Positions 13,095 to 24,049 are shown, numbered from the stretch's first letter. The stretch is 64,000 bases of DNA from Capra hircus (GCF_001704415.2 NC_030811.1:2824501-2888500); one strand, 5' to 3'. Notes: a model not told the origin generated them from the letters alone. Made by a program: numbers and translations.

Positions 13095-13315
13095 AGTAAA
13101 TTCACCTTTCTCCTTTTTCTTTACTGACTTTAGCTGAAATATAACCATATACAGAAAAATGCACAGGCCGTAAATGTGCAGCGCTATGAATTTCACAAAG
13201 TGCAAACATTATGTAACCACCTTCTGGATCAAGAAACAAACATTACTGCTCAAAACCTGCCTTGGTCCCTTTCAGTAGTTACCTGCCCCTGCCAGGGGTG
13301 GCGCTGTTCTGACTT

Positions 13316-13376
13316 GCGTGTGTGTGTGTGTGTGTGTGTGTGTGCGCACGCACGCGCGTGTGTGTGTGTGTGTGCT
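13316..13376. repeat. (GT)n/(GC)n microsatellite
   Basis: Alternating purine-pyrimidine tract: GT repeats, a GCGCACGCACGCGCG centre, then GT repeats again. It abuts the tail of the next SINE, which probably seeded it. Confidence 0.9.
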
Positions 13377-13567
13377 CGCACGCGCTCAGTCCTGTCTGAC
13401 TCTGCAAACCCAAGGACTGTAGCCCACCAGGCTCCTCCACCCATGCGGAGTCTCCAGGCAAGAATACTGGAGTGGGTAGCCATGCCCTCCTCCAGGGGAT
13501 CTTCCCGACCCAGGGACTGAACCCAGGCCTGCTGCACAGGCAGGTGGGTTCTTCCCCACTGCGCCAC
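13377..13567 (-). mobile_element. Bov-tA SINE, near full length
   Basis: Reverse copy from CGCTCAGTCCTGTCTGACTC to a CCCACTGCGCCAC block. Inserted in the old antisense L1; flanked on its tail side by the TG/CG microsatellite. Confidence 0.9.
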
Positions 13568-13912
13568 TTTCAGCAGAAAGATTTTGTGAAATTCACCCAC
13601 ATTGTGCTGCATGTCAGGACTTCGCCCATTTGCATTCCTGGGTGGTCGGCCATTGCACAGATGTACCACAGTTCATTTATCCATGTAATGCCTGTAATGT
13701 CTGCTACTGTTACAGACATTCATTTATTTCTGCTTGGGCTTATGGGGGATGCTGCTGTTGTGACATTTTTACTTGTGTCTTTTGGCGTGTAAGAGTGAGC
13801 TTCCCTGTTGGGTATACACCTGGGAGTGAAACTTCCGGGAGAGAGGATATGTGTGTATATCCTGCCAGACAATTTTCTGAAGTGATTGTACCAGTTCACA
13901 GCCGCTAATGTG

Positions 13913-14036
13913 CACGCGTGCATGCTAAGTCGCTTCGGTCGTAGAGTCTTTGCGACTCTGGACTGCAGCCCTCTGGGATCCTCTGTCCATGGGATTCTCC
14001 AGGCAAAAATCCTGGAGTGGGTTGCCACGCGTGCAT
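13913..14036 (-). mobile_element. Bov-tA SINE fragment with target-site duplication
   Basis: Reverse copy containing only the Bov-A half (ATGCTAAGTCGCTTCGGTCG to CTGGAGTGGGTTGC). The 11-bp direct repeat CACGCGTGCAT lies at 13913-13923 and again at 14026-14036, so this short form appears to have inserted as such. Confidence 0.9.
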
Positions 14037-14660
14037 ATTCTGAAGTCTTCATATTGGTGCTCATGCTTGTCCTGTCTTTTTTCATTTTGTCATCCTTCCG
14101 GGTGGGAATTTAATTGTTGTGGTTTTCATTTGTTCTTCTTTGATGACTAATAAAGTTGAGCACGTTTTCATGTGTGTTGGCCACTCACCCTCTTTTGTAA
14201 AGTTCCTATTTTTCTATTATTTATTGGTTTGCCTGTCATTTCCTTATTGATTTATGAATTGCTCAAAAGTATGTTTTCGTATATCAGTTCTTTACACATT
14301 ACATATGTCTCCCTCAATTTGTGGCTTGCCTTTTTCTTCTCTCTTAGTAGTATCTTTTTATGACTATTATAGAAGTTTCTAGTTTTGATGTAGTTCAGTT
14401 TGCCGTCTTTCTTCTTTATGATTAGTGCTTTGTGGGTCTTGTTTAAGAAAAACTTGCCTGTTTCAAAAGCTTGAAGGTATCCTCCTAGGTTTTCTTCTGA
14501 AAACCTTATTTTTTTTCATATTTTGATCCACATCACTGCTGGAACTGATTTCTCTGAGTGAGTCTTTTGTAACATAGGTATCAAGATGCACTCTGCTTTG
14601 TATTTGGATATTTATCAATATTTAACTAGCATCATTTACTGAAAAGACTACCCTTTGGGC

Positions 14661-14795
14661 TAGCATCACTGACTCAATGGAAATGAATCTGAGCAAACTC
14701 CAGGAGATAGTGGAGAACAGAGGAGCCTGGCGTGCCGCCGTCGATGGGGTCACAAGGAGCCAGATACGACTTAACTACTGAACGACAACAACAAT
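14661..14795 (+). mobile_element. ART2A / BovB 3'-end fragment
   Basis: Forward copy: TAGCATCACTGACTCAATGG, then CTCCAGGAGATAGTGGAG, GCCTGGCGTGCCGCCGTCGA and ACTACTGAACGACAACAACA, which is the last 130 bp or so of BovB-derived elements. Confidence 0.88.
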
Positions 14796-15399
14796 CCTTT
14801 CGCCATGGTGTAGTGGGGTCGCTTTGGCTCAGAGGTGGGCACATCCACATGTGCCAATGGCAGACACTTCATCCAGCAAGAGGTGGAGGCTATGCCCCTG
14901 CTTCCCGCCCCTTGACTCCGAGTAGGCCTTGAGACCCATCCTGACAGGACAATATGGTGGGCACAGCTGTGCCAGTTGTGGGCTCAGCCCCAAGACACCT
15001 GGCACGTCTACCCTCATGCCCAGGGAGGCCAGCTGCTGTGTAAAGAGTCTCACCGCTGAGACCACCATGCTGGAAGAGCGCTCAAGCGAGCCACTTGGAG
15101 ACCACAGTGGGGAATAGATGCCCATGGCCAAGGGCCAGAGCTCAGGCCTGGCTAGATGGCCATAGCCAGCTGTTCCAGCCAGTTCCATGGAGTCTGGGTC
15201 ACTCCAGCTGAGCCCCAGTCGTTGTGGGGCAAAGTGAGGTGCTCGCTGTGCTCTGGCTGAAATTCCTGACCGATGACCACTGGGAGCTTGCCCACAGTGA
15301 TGGACCTCTGAAGCAGCCCTGCGTCCTGGTCTGGGGGCCTCGTTTCCCTCCCTTGCGGTCAGCACCGCAGCATCTTAGTCACTGCCATGCTACGTCAGG
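14796..15399. other. unassigned insertion-like block inside the split L1
   Basis: GC-richer than the flanking L1, so probably another old insertion. The order of blocks (GAGGCCAGCTGCTG, GGCTGAAATTCCTGACC) loosely recalls old LTR-type repeats, but I cannot name a family. The 178-codon minus-strand open frame at 14829-15365 has no recognisable domain. Confidence 0.4.
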
Positions 15400-16348
15400 C
15401 CATGCGTCCTCCAGCGTTCTTCTTCAAGACTGCCTCGGCCATTTCTGGTCTTCTACATTTTACAGTATCGTTTAGAATTCGTTTGTCAACTTTAAGAAAC
15501 CCACTGCTAGGGTTTTACTGACGCCTCATTGACTTGCAGTCCATAGTGGGAGCTATCTGTAATACTGAGGCTTCCGTTCTATGAGCATGGAGTATGTCTC
15601 TAGTCATGAGCCCTTACTTCTGTCGGACAGTTTTCAGAGCAGAGTTAGATTTATTCACAGGTGTTTGAAGTTTTTGATGTGTGTGTGTGTGTGTTTTACA
15701 TTTATTCACTACTTTTTGCTAGTATATAAAAATACAATTAATTTTTGTACATTAGCCTTGTATTTAGTGACCTTGAAAAATTTGATTGTTGATTCTAATA
15801 GATGAGATTCTTTTGAATCCTCTGCATATAAAATCATGTTATTTGTGGTAATAATATTGCATTTCTTGTGTTCCGTTTGTATGCTTTTTATTACCTCTTC
15901 TTGCCTTATTGCGCTGGCAAGAACCTCTAGGACAATGTTAATAGGAATGGTGATGGTGAGCAGTGAATATCTTTACCTAGTCTCTGATTTCTGAGGGAAA
16001 GCTCTCATAGTTTTTCACAAGTATTTTGCAGCTATTCTTTATCAGATTAAGGACATTCTCTTTTTTTTCTAATTATAAGAGGTTTTATTTTTAATCATGA
16101 AAGGATATTGAATTGGACATTTTGCCATGTTCAGACAGCTTTTGATCAGGGTAAGTTTATACGAGAGAGATATAAGCCAGTAACTATCATTAAAGGTGGA
16201 TGTTGGGGGCCAACAGGAAAGCTGGGGATCAGGAAAGCCCAACAGGCTGGGACTAACAGAATGTCCCACGATCTCAACAGGTGCGTTTCATTTACTCATC
16301 CATTCAAAAAGTGTCACTGAAGGTCTACTGGCTGCTAGTTACTGGGAT

Positions 16349-16482
16349 GGGCTTCCCTGGTGGCTCAGTGGTAAAGAATCCACCTGCCAACGCAGGAGAC
16401 CCCGGAGACATGGGTTCGATCCCTGGGTCGGGAAGATCCCCTGGAGGAGGGCATCAACCCACTCCAGCATTCTTGCCTGGAG
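16349..16482 (+). mobile_element. Bov-tA SINE, 3'-truncated, fused to CTR9 fragment
   Basis: Forward copy with an excellent tRNA-derived head (GGGCTTCCCTGGTGGCTCAG) and the first half of Bov-A up to ATTCTTGCCTGGAG. It breaks off at 16482 and CTR9 coding sequence begins at the next base, with no tail and no duplicated bases between them. Confidence 0.9.
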
Positions 16483-16925
16483 GATCTTATTACACAGGCA
16501 ACCATGTTGTATACAATGGCAGATAAAATTATTGTGTATGATCAGAACCATTTGTTGGGAAGAGCCTACTTCTGCCTTCTTGAAGGTGACAAAATGGATC
16601 AAGCTGATGCATAGTTTCATTTTGTACTTAACCAGTCTCCAAATAATATTCCAGCACCGCTTGGTAAAGCTTACATTTCGTTCAACAAGAAGGATTACAG
16701 AGGCGCTCTAGCTTACTATAAGAAAGCCTTGCGGACTAACCCAGGTTGTCCAGCAGAAGTTCGTTTAGGAACGGGCCATTGCTTTGTGAAACTTAACAAA
16801 CTGGAGAAAGCTCGTCTGGCATTCAGCAGAGCCCTGGAACTCAATTCCAAGTGTGTGGGAGCATTGGTGGGACTGGCTGTTCTAGAACTCAATAATAAAG
16901 AGGCTGATTCCAAAGAGTGGATTTC
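16483..16925 (+). pseudogene. CTR9 processed pseudogene fragment
   Basis: About 440 bp matching the N-terminal TPR region of CTR9, the scaffold subunit of the PAF1 transcription-elongation complex. In one reading frame (16483 onward) it shows TMADKI near 16511, CLLEGDKMDQADA at about 16573-16611, NQSPNNIP near 16635, KKDYRGALAYYKKAL at about 16688-16732, and KLEKARLAFSRALELNSKC at about 16799-16855. There is no intron in a span that I expect to cover several CTR9 exons, so it is a retrocopy. One in-frame TAG at 16612-16614 replaces a Gln codon; no frameshift was seen up to about 16914, where homology fades after NNKEADS. The rest of the gene, a poly(A) tail and clear target duplications are absent. 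The longest clean frame, 16729-16953, is part of this relic and not a gene. Confidence 0.92.
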
Positions 16926-17089
16926 TATTACACTCTTTTACCAAGTGGTGTGAGAAACTTGGTGTTATTGTCTTTTTCCATTTCAAGCTTAGATCAAGAA
17001 TATTTTTATTTTCTGGAGAAAGAGGTATCTACTGTATAATCGCACCAAAGTACAAATGAAAGGAAGGTTTTCTTCAATAGGGTAAATAT
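16926..17089. other. unassigned AT-rich DNA
   Basis: Follows the CTR9 fragment; no further CTR9 homology is visible to me. Confidence 0.4.
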
Positions 17090-17192
17090 AATTCTTGCCT
17101 GGAGAATCCATGGACAGAGGAGCCTGGCAGACTATCGTCTATGGGGTCGCGAAAGAGTCAGACATGACTTAGCAGCTACACAACCACAGAAC
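17090..17192 (+). mobile_element. Bov-tA SINE, 3' half
   Basis: Forward copy lacking the tRNA-derived head: ATTCTTGCCTGGAGAATCC through a GGGGTCGCGAAAGAGTCAG block to CACAACCACAG. Confidence 0.9.
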
Positions 17193-17472
17193 AAGTTACT
17201 GGCATACGGTAGTGCACGGTAAGGAACTGACACTTGCCAGGAAAGAGGTCACTGGGTTCCCTGGTGCCTCAGTCAGGTCATTGCCCTTGGCGCCTGGGAT
17301 GTAGTCTCAGAGCCCTTAGAAGGGCCTGCCTGCTAGGAGCACCTGTTTGCCTGGGACCTTGGTCACACTGGACAGTCTGACAGCATCCTTAGAATGGGGG
17401 TTTGGCCAAGTAGCGGCGGTAGATCCACACGGAGACTGGCCACTGAAATTAGCCATGTGGTCGATAAAGCCA
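17193..17472. other. unassigned DNA
   Basis: No element recognised. Confidence 0.4.
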
Positions 17473-17660
17473 TCCACGTGGTTCCGTCAGTAAAGAATCC
17501 GCCTGCCAGAGCAAGAGATACAGGTTCAGTCCCTGGGTGGGAAAGATCCCCTGCAACCCACTCCAGTATTCTTGTCTGCAGAATCCCATGGGCAGAGGAG
17601 ACCTTGCCAGGCTACCGTCCATGGGGCTATAAGAGCCAGACACGACTTAGTGACTAGAGT
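17473..17660 (+). mobile_element. Bov-tA SINE, near full length
   Basis: Forward copy with a diverged head (CACGTGGTTCCGTCAGTAAAG), a short deletion in the centre near 17550, and the GACACGACTTAGTGACTAG tail. Confidence 0.88.
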
Positions 17661-18377
17661 GCCCCATGAAAGCTCTGAAGGCTGGGCGTGGCTGGCTTCC
17701 CTGGTGGCCGTGTTCTGTGAGCTCTGCTGCCTGCTGATGCTGTGAGGCTCACTCTGTCCTGACTTCACGGGGAGAGGATGGCGGATGCTCTGTGTTTGGG
17801 CCCCTCCCGGACTTTTCCTTGGTTGATTTTATCTGTAGCTTCTCCCTGTAACACGTGGTAACTGTGGGTGTAACAGCTTTTATGAGTTCTCTGAGTCCTT
17901 CTAGCAAGTTATTACATTTCTGGGTGATTTGGGGAGCCTCGAAGTTTACAACTGATGTCAGAAGTGAGGTGTCTTCTGTGGATTGTTCTAACTGGTCAGT
18001 TGGCTAACTCTTCACCAACAGTGAGAGTACGCGAGTTCCTGCCCTCAGCAGTAGATGGTCTAGTGGGGACGCTTACCCTTCAGGGTCACACTCCCCAAAC
18101 TGTGTCCAGACGAGGGCCAACGAAACAAGATTCGAAGGTCAGGTAAATTGCCACATCTCTCGTCTTCCACTTGGAGAATCATACCAGTGGTTTCAAACCA
18201 AAGCCCCTAAAAGATAGGTGTTAGAGAAGCTGGTTGATATTTTTAGCTAGCTTTCCCAAAAGTGCCTTTATCTCACAGCGTTTTTTATCTTTCTTGATCT
18301 GATGCCTGGTAATTTATTGGGGAACAATGTGCTTTGGAAAATACTGACCTAGGAGATGATGACAGACAGGGTGTACT
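17661..18377. other. unassigned DNA
   Basis: No repeat or exon recognised. Confidence 0.4.
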
Positions 18378-18590
18378 GGGAGCTTCCCAGGTGGCTGAGC
18401 AGTAAAGCATCTGCCTGCAAATGTGGGAGACCCAGTTCCATCCCTGGGTTGGGAGGACTCCTGGAGGAGGGTATGGCAACCCACGCCAGTACTCTTGCCT
18501 GGAGAATCCCATGGACAAGGGAGCCTGGCGGGCTTCAGTCCGTGGGTTGCAGAGTCGGACACGACTGAAGTGAGCGAGCAGCAGCTGCAG
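18378..18590 (+). mobile_element. Bov-tA SINE, full length
   Basis: Forward copy from GGGAGCTTCCCAGGTGGC to the GGACACGACTGAAGTGAGC tail. Confidence 0.92.
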
Positions 18591-18624
18591 CAATGTGTAT
18601 CGGAGCTCTTCCCATGTGCCGCGT

Positions 18625-18745
18625 GCCTTGCAGAATGACCTCACTCAGTCTTTACTACAGCCCTGAAAGCACGTTGCACCCGTTTGACAAATAAGGAAAC
18701 CAAGCTGCGGCAAGAATAAGTATTTCCTACAGAACCGCAGTTTGA
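18625..18745 (-). mobile_element. MIR SINE remnant
   Basis: The segment CTCACTCAGTCTTTACTACAG, then CCGTTTGACAAATAAGGAAACC and GCGGCAAGAATAAGT follows the reverse complement of the MIR core and tail. Confidence 0.55.
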
Positions 18746-19385
18746 AAGGTGGGGCTCAGGTCGGCCTGCCCCTGGAGCCCTCCCCTCCACACAGAAGGAC
18801 GGCCGGCTCTCCAGGCGTCCTTGGGGTGGGGAGGAGGGGAGTTTTGTAGGTAGAGGGTCCACGGCTTTATGCAGACATCCTAAATCTTCCATCCCGAGAA
18901 TCTTGTAGGATGGAAAGCTACAGCCATCCGGGTGTGAGGTGCCCTTCTGCAAACAGACATTTTAGGGTTGGGGGCAGTACTTTTCCCATTGATAGGATGC
19001 GTCCTTTTCAGGGACACTTCTAAAGAGGAGCCATAATTTTTACTCCCTCCCTTCCCCCCGAGCACAGAGCAAACGGTCAGCCTGTGCGTAGACCAGGGCT
19101 GAATGGTGTGGACCCGGCCCAGGATGTGGGAGGATGCGGAGGTCAGGGTTTGGGGTGGACAGTCCCCAAGGACTGTTCTTGTCAGCAAGGGCTGGGGAGG
19201 GGGCTTGCAAAGCAGTGCAGGGCGTTCGCACAGGCGGGTGCAGGGCGAGAAGCCTTACGGGGGATTTTCCGCATGTCTGCTTCACACACAGCTTTCGGTG
19301 ACTCAGTCCTTTGTCCCCAGGGGAGTCCACTCCAAGGGAGGGCCCCTGAGTCCTGCAGCATACGTGGCTGCTGTGGGACACACAC
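18746..19385. other. unassigned DNA
   Basis: No recognised repeat. The overlapping open frames on both strands (19040-19515) have no homology I can name. Confidence 0.4.
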
Positions 19386-19545
19386 CTTAAGCTCTTCTCT
19401 CATCCATCCTCTCAACCGCCTTCTGAGGAAAAAAACTGCTGTTGCTAATATTTTTCAGGTGAAGACCCAGCCTCGAAGGGGACAAACGGCTTGCTCAAGG
19501 TCACCTGGACAGTGAGGGGACATCTGGGGTTGGAAGCAGACTGCC
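19386..19545 (-). mobile_element. MIR SINE remnant
   Basis: Contains GGCTTGCTCAAGGTCACCTG followed by GGGTTGGAAGCAGACTGCC, the characteristic MIR core block. Confidence 0.65.
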
Positions 19546-19863
19546 TCCGGCCTGCTGATGAACGAGCCGAGGCCCCGGGGCCCCAGGAGGGTCGCGTCAT
19601 TCTCTGGAATCCCTGGAGTCAGGTTCTGTTTCTCCTTTTTCCATCTGTTGGCTCCAGCAGCTTTGGCCATATGGTGACGTCAACTCCTGGGCAGGTTCAT
19701 TTTCTTCTCAGGAAGGGGTGCTAAGATGCCGGGTGTTGCAAACCACAGAGGCAAAGGGGAGGGAGACACCTGGGGCAATGCTGCAGGGACACAGAAGCTC
19801 AGAGGAGGGGCATGCTGGGCATCTCGGTGGGCACGTGGCATGCCAAAAAGAAGTGACATCCAA
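19546..19863. other. unassigned DNA
   Basis: No element recognised. Confidence 0.4.
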
Positions 19864-19950
19864 GCACTTCCCTAAGACTCTGCGCGTCCACTGTAGGGCC
19901 AGGGGTTCGATCCTGCATGCCACCATATGGCATGATCGAAAAAAACCAAA
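19864..19950 (+). mobile_element. CHR-2-like tRNA-derived SINE fragment
   Basis: CACTTCCCTAAGACTCTGCG, CCACTGTAGGGCCAGGGGTTCGATCC-type block, then CATGCCACCATATGGCATG and an A-rich tail. It fits the cetartiodactyl tRNA-derived SINE rather than Bov-tA. Confidence 0.7.
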
Positions 19951-20815
19951 ACCCTGTTGATTCAGAGACATCTAGGATGGGATGGTGAAGCAGGACTCTA
20001 CTCTGACTGAACTAAAGACCCAGGCTCACGAATCTTTATCCAGAGTTCTTTTCACTAGACACGGGTGTGATCTGCAGGACCAGGACTCAGAGAACCCCAA
20101 GCGCCTGTGTAGAGTGAGATCCCCTTCCCTGCAAAGGAGCAGCCCACTTGTCAGCCACTCTCTTAATTTAATAGAAAACCGCGACCCTTCTACTGCCCAG
20201 CGCTGGCAGCCGCAGGGCGCCATTCAGCCTGAGTACATTTTTCGTACCTTTGAATCCACTTTCCAGGACTCTGGAAGCTGGGAATCCAAAGGTCTGGGGT
20301 GTTCTTACTTAGAAAATTGCCGTTTTTAATGATTTGTTTGAATCTCATGAAATGGCCATTTTTTAGGCTGGCTTGGCCGTGTGTCAAAACTTCACTTGGG
20401 TCCAGTGAATAATGAGAGCAAGAATGGTGGAAGCACGTCTGTGACACGCGAGAGGGCTGGTGGAGAGTGGGCGAGCAGGGGCTGGACGGGCAGCTGCTCT
20501 CCGCGGGCAGAGGGGCTGCTGGAGTGGGTGCGCCCAGGCATGGAGGCGGGGAGGGTGAAGGCGGGGGTCAGAGCTGCGGAGCTGGTGCTGGGGCTTCAGA
20601 GAGAGGGTGCCGACCAGCCACGGAGGATGGGGGCCTGGCTGAGAGCGACGGATCCCGGAGCAAGGGCGGCAGAGGTGGTCCTGGCTCTCAGGGCTGGGGT
20701 CTGGCCATTCTTAGATGGGCACGAGGCGGGTGCCATTAGCACTCCCATGTTCCTGGGGCCAGAAGCGTTTACGGATGTTTAAAGCACTTGTGTATGTGGA
20801 CAAGTGCGTGTGTGT
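19951..20815. other. unassigned DNA, GC-rich part at 20440-20700
   Basis: 20440-20700 is G-rich and CpG-containing with a 133-codon plus-strand open frame lacking any recognisable domain. No repeat recognised. Confidence 0.4.
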
Positions 20816-21032
20816 GCGTGCTAAGTCGCTTCAGTCATTTCCGACTCTTTGCAATCCTCTGGGCTGCAGCCCGCCAGGCTCCTCTGTCCATGGGATTTTC
20901 CAGGCAAGAATACTGGAGTGGGCTGCCATGCCCTCCTCTAAGGGATCTTCCCAACCGGGGGATCGAACCCGTACCTCTTACGTCTCCTGCACTGGTGGTT
21001 GGGTTACTTGCCACTGGTGCCATCTGGCAAGC
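20816..21032 (-). mobile_element. Bov-tA SINE, near full length
   Basis: Reverse copy from GCGTGCTAAGTCGCTTCAGT to the complement of the head at CATCTGGCAAGCCC. A short TG/CG-rich stretch precedes its tail. Confidence 0.92.
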
Positions 21033-22313
21033 CCTCGGACAAGCCTAAGCTAATGTTACTTTAAAACTGCTGTCCTTTCCACATCCTATGTTTCCTTCAC
21101 ACTCTGACTCTTTCAACAAGACTCGCCCCCGAGGGCGCCCTGGCGCTGACCCTTCCTTGACTCGAACTGGAAACACTGAGGTAAATAGGGAAACTTTCTC
21201 TTGTCCGCTTCAGCCTCTCTCCAGGGTCCCTGGCTGTTCTCGCCTCCTCATTTCCCACCACAGTCAGGGCAGGACTGAGCGCCCGCCAAGTGCAGCATTA
21301 ACTGGCCCTGAGCACATGAGGCCAACTTGACCCAGAGGAACGAGCTAGATTCAGGCCAGCGTGGGGTCCATCCAGACCTCAGGGGTCCTGAGTAAAGACA
21401 GGAGGAGCTAGGAGCATCCCAGCAAGGAGGAAGTGATGCTGGAGGTCTCCTTAGACGAGTGGAGACCTGTGTCCGAGGGGGCACTGGTCTCCGCTGTGTA
21501 AACCCGAGAGCGCCTCCGTGTCTCTCCTGGGCGGGGATGGGGCAGGGGAGGTACGGACTTGAAGAGAGACGTCACCATCATCACCGACGGCCGCCTCCAG
21601 GCCGGCCACAATGCCTCCTCCTGAGTCTCTGGTACGTGCTGAGCCTTTCAGGAGCCTTGGTTCTGAGGGACCTCAGCATTCCATGGGTATCAGGAGTTTG
21701 GGGGGGCAAGCGTGTGGGCCTCATGATGTTTTTACTTCAAGCCGCAAGTCGGGGAGCAGACAGGATGAGTTTAGGGAAAATGAAGTGTGGGAAGGTGGCA
21801 GCCTAAACTTGACTCCACCCCGGGAAAGGGGTCCTCGCTGGGACTCCCTCCTTGGTTTCCATGGCTAAGCAGCATCCTGAAGGAGGTCCTTTCTCCATAA
21901 AGAACTCTTGCTCAACAGTGTCATTTTGTGTAAAAATGTCCCAGAATGCCAGTTAGAAAGTCGGTTGCTAGAATCACATGGTCTGGGGTCCCAAGTAGTT
22001 TCCCTGACCTGCCGGTCACCCCTCCCAGGGACCCTCTGCCCCTGTGGCACTTTGAGATGCTGTCCACCCTGGTCCCGCTTCCTCCCAGCGAACCCTGAAC
22101 CGGCCTCGGGGGGATCTCAGCTGTGCATCACCTGGCTTCTCTGCAGAGGCCTCCACTCCTCCCAAAGTTCGGTTTTGCAAACCTGTAATGTATTTTACAG
22201 AATAATAGCTCTGGATCTCAAACTCTTCCTTTCTGTGACATAAACATCATTTTGTTATACTTTGAGGATGAATGTTACGTTTATTCAACTGTTTGAAAAG
22301 ATGTGTGTGCGCG
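21033..22313. other. unassigned DNA
   Basis: About 1.3 kb of apparently single-copy sequence. No exon with matching splice signals and homology was found. Confidence 0.4.
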
Positions 22314-22531
22314 GGTGCTAAGTTGTCTCAGTTGTGTCCGACTCTCTGCGCCCCCATGGACTGCAGCCCACCAGCCTCCTCTGTCCATGGGATCCTCCAG
22401 GCAAGAATCCTGGAGTGGGCTGCCGCGCCCTCCTCCAGGGGATCTTCCTGACCCAGGGATCAAACCCATGCCTCTTCCATCTCCTGCCTTGGCAGGTGGG
22501 TTCTTTCTCATTAGTGCCACCTGGGAAACCC
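22314..22531 (-). mobile_element. Bov-tA SINE, full length
   Basis: Reverse copy from GGGTGCTAAGTTGTCTCAG to a CCACCTGGGAAACCCA end. Like the copy at 20816, its tail side carries a short TG/CG run. Confidence 0.92.
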
Positions 22532-22851
22532 ATGCATGTATACACGAAATATCAATGTAAGTTGCCATTAAATTATAAAAATCAATGATTTATTTATCAG
22601 TTACTCATTATACTTTGTAAAGAGAACATATTTAGAATCTTTAATAGTACTTTGTTACGGTTCACCTTCGAAATATCCATACATTTTTCATGATTTTGAA
22701 ACTAAAATGCTACCAGCACTTACACAGATGCTGCAGCTCACTCCCCTCCCTTCTCCGCCGCCCCCCCACCCCCCATCTCCCAGCCACTGCCAGTCCACTT
22801 ATTTTTCCCTCCGGGTTTTCTTCATGAGTCTCCTTGGTGGGGACCTCCTCG
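22532..22851. other. unassigned DNA with C-rich tract
   Basis: AT-rich to 22700, then a C-rich stretch (about 22740-22790). No element recognised. Confidence 0.4.
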
Positions 22852-22935
22852 TCTTTGTTAATAAAGCTTTATTGGAACACAGGTGGCCCACCTGTTCACA
22901 TTTGTCCTGCAGTGCACAGAATTCCAGCCTCAGGC
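22852..22935 (-). mobile_element. hAT-type MER remnant
   Basis: The block TCTTTGTTAATAAAGCTTTA TTGGAACACAGG is the hallmark of an old mammalian DNA-transposon repeat; the remainder is diverged or lost. A second member in the opposite orientation may lie at 42882-43045. Confidence 0.5.
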
Positions 22936-24030
22936 ACCAGCCGGCTGGCTGACTTCTCACCTATATTAGTTTTGCTGGTGATTACCTGAGGTCTTTTGAA
23001 GCTGCTCTTGTTCATGTTTGCCTTATTCAACATTTTATTTATTTATTTTTGCGATTTTGTGGTTTTCTCAAGAATGTATTTTTAAACTTTTTATTTTCTT
23101 TTTTTAATGACTGATGTGATTTGACCTCTGCTCTGCATTCGGCTATATGAGCCGTTTAGGGGAAAGCCTCTGTCTTGCTAAGGCAAGCAGGGATCGAGAG
23201 AGCTCTGCCTCATGTCGCGAGGCCGGCCCAGCTTTTGGCTAACTGGCTGTCTGCAGCGCCTTCTCTTACTCGGTCCTTCTGTGTGACAGCTGGTGTTGAT
23301 TCGCCCTCCTCCCCCTGGCTACTTCTCACCTTTTCAGGGAGTGACTCACAGTTTCTTGAGTATTTCCTGCTTAAACAGATGGAAACAAGTAGACACTCAC
23401 GCTTCATAAGCTGACAGATAATATTAATAGAAGAGACAAAGCATCCGAACAAGCAAACGTGTTCTGCTCACTAGTATCAATAAAGACTTACAACCTACAC
23501 CCCCAGGTAGCACCGCTTCCGTCGCTCTGCACTGCTTCACCATGGGGTGCGTCTCTAAGTCACTGTAACTAACCCTCATTTCTGTCTGTTGTCTTATTTA
23601 CCGTGTGCTTTCCCTGAGCTAGATGGCAGCTCGCCCATCTCCTGTGGGCCCGGGGCGGCAAGTGGTACAGCACGGGGGTCTGTTAAGTATTTCTCACCCA
23701 AGTCAGTGACTGGGAGAGTCTCGGTGGGGTCCTGGGGGGGTCTAACTGTGTTCTAGGGAGCTTGCGGGTGGAGGGGCAGAGCCTGAAGGTTCGTGAACTT
23801 GGGAGCCCGTGGTGACGGCTCTCGCAGGTTCGCAGGTTACCCATGTGCCTTGGGACCTTCAGGAGACCCTCGCCTAGGCCAGGCCCCAGATACAGAGCAA
23901 GGGGAGGATGGTCGTGACAAGGGAAGGCATACGGGGCTTGGGGGTAGGTCTCAGGCTAGGGAGGTGGCTCTCCTGCCATGTGGAAATTCTGAGTCCCTGA
24001 AAATGAGGGAAATGTGCACGATCACCGCCT
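22936..24030. other. unassigned DNA
   Basis: No exon or repeat recognised. AT-rich at 23020-23110. Confidence 0.4.
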
Positions 24031-24049
24031 CCCCCCCCCCCCCCCCCCC
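24031..24049. repeat. C19 homopolymer
   Basis: Nineteen consecutive C residues. Such runs are length-unstable and error-prone in sequencing; the G-strand can form a quadruplex-like structure. Confidence 0.97.

Larger units (their letters stand above)
13095..16110 (-). mobile_element. old L1 (L1M-type) antisense, broken into four pieces
   Basis: L1 3'-half sequence in reverse orientation at about 13095-13315, 13568-13912, 14037-14660 and 15400-16110. Landmarks are GTTGGGTATACACCTGGGAG near 13817, ATTCTAATAGATGAGATTC near 15792, CTTGCCTTATTGCGCTGGC near 15900 and TGTTAATAGGAATGGTGATG near 15935, all in L1 ORF2/3' UTR order. The interruptions are a microsatellite plus two Bov-tA copies, an ART2A end, and a 600-bp unassigned block. 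No open RT frame remains. Confidence 0.8.

Noticed and set aside
14829..15365. 178-codon minus-strand frame
   Set aside because: No recognisable domain, sits in an insertion-like block within an old L1, and lacks any splice or promoter context.
16729..16953. 74-codon CTR9 frame as a small gene
   Set aside because: It is the part of a processed CTR9 fragment downstream of an in-frame stop; there is no promoter and most of the protein is absent.
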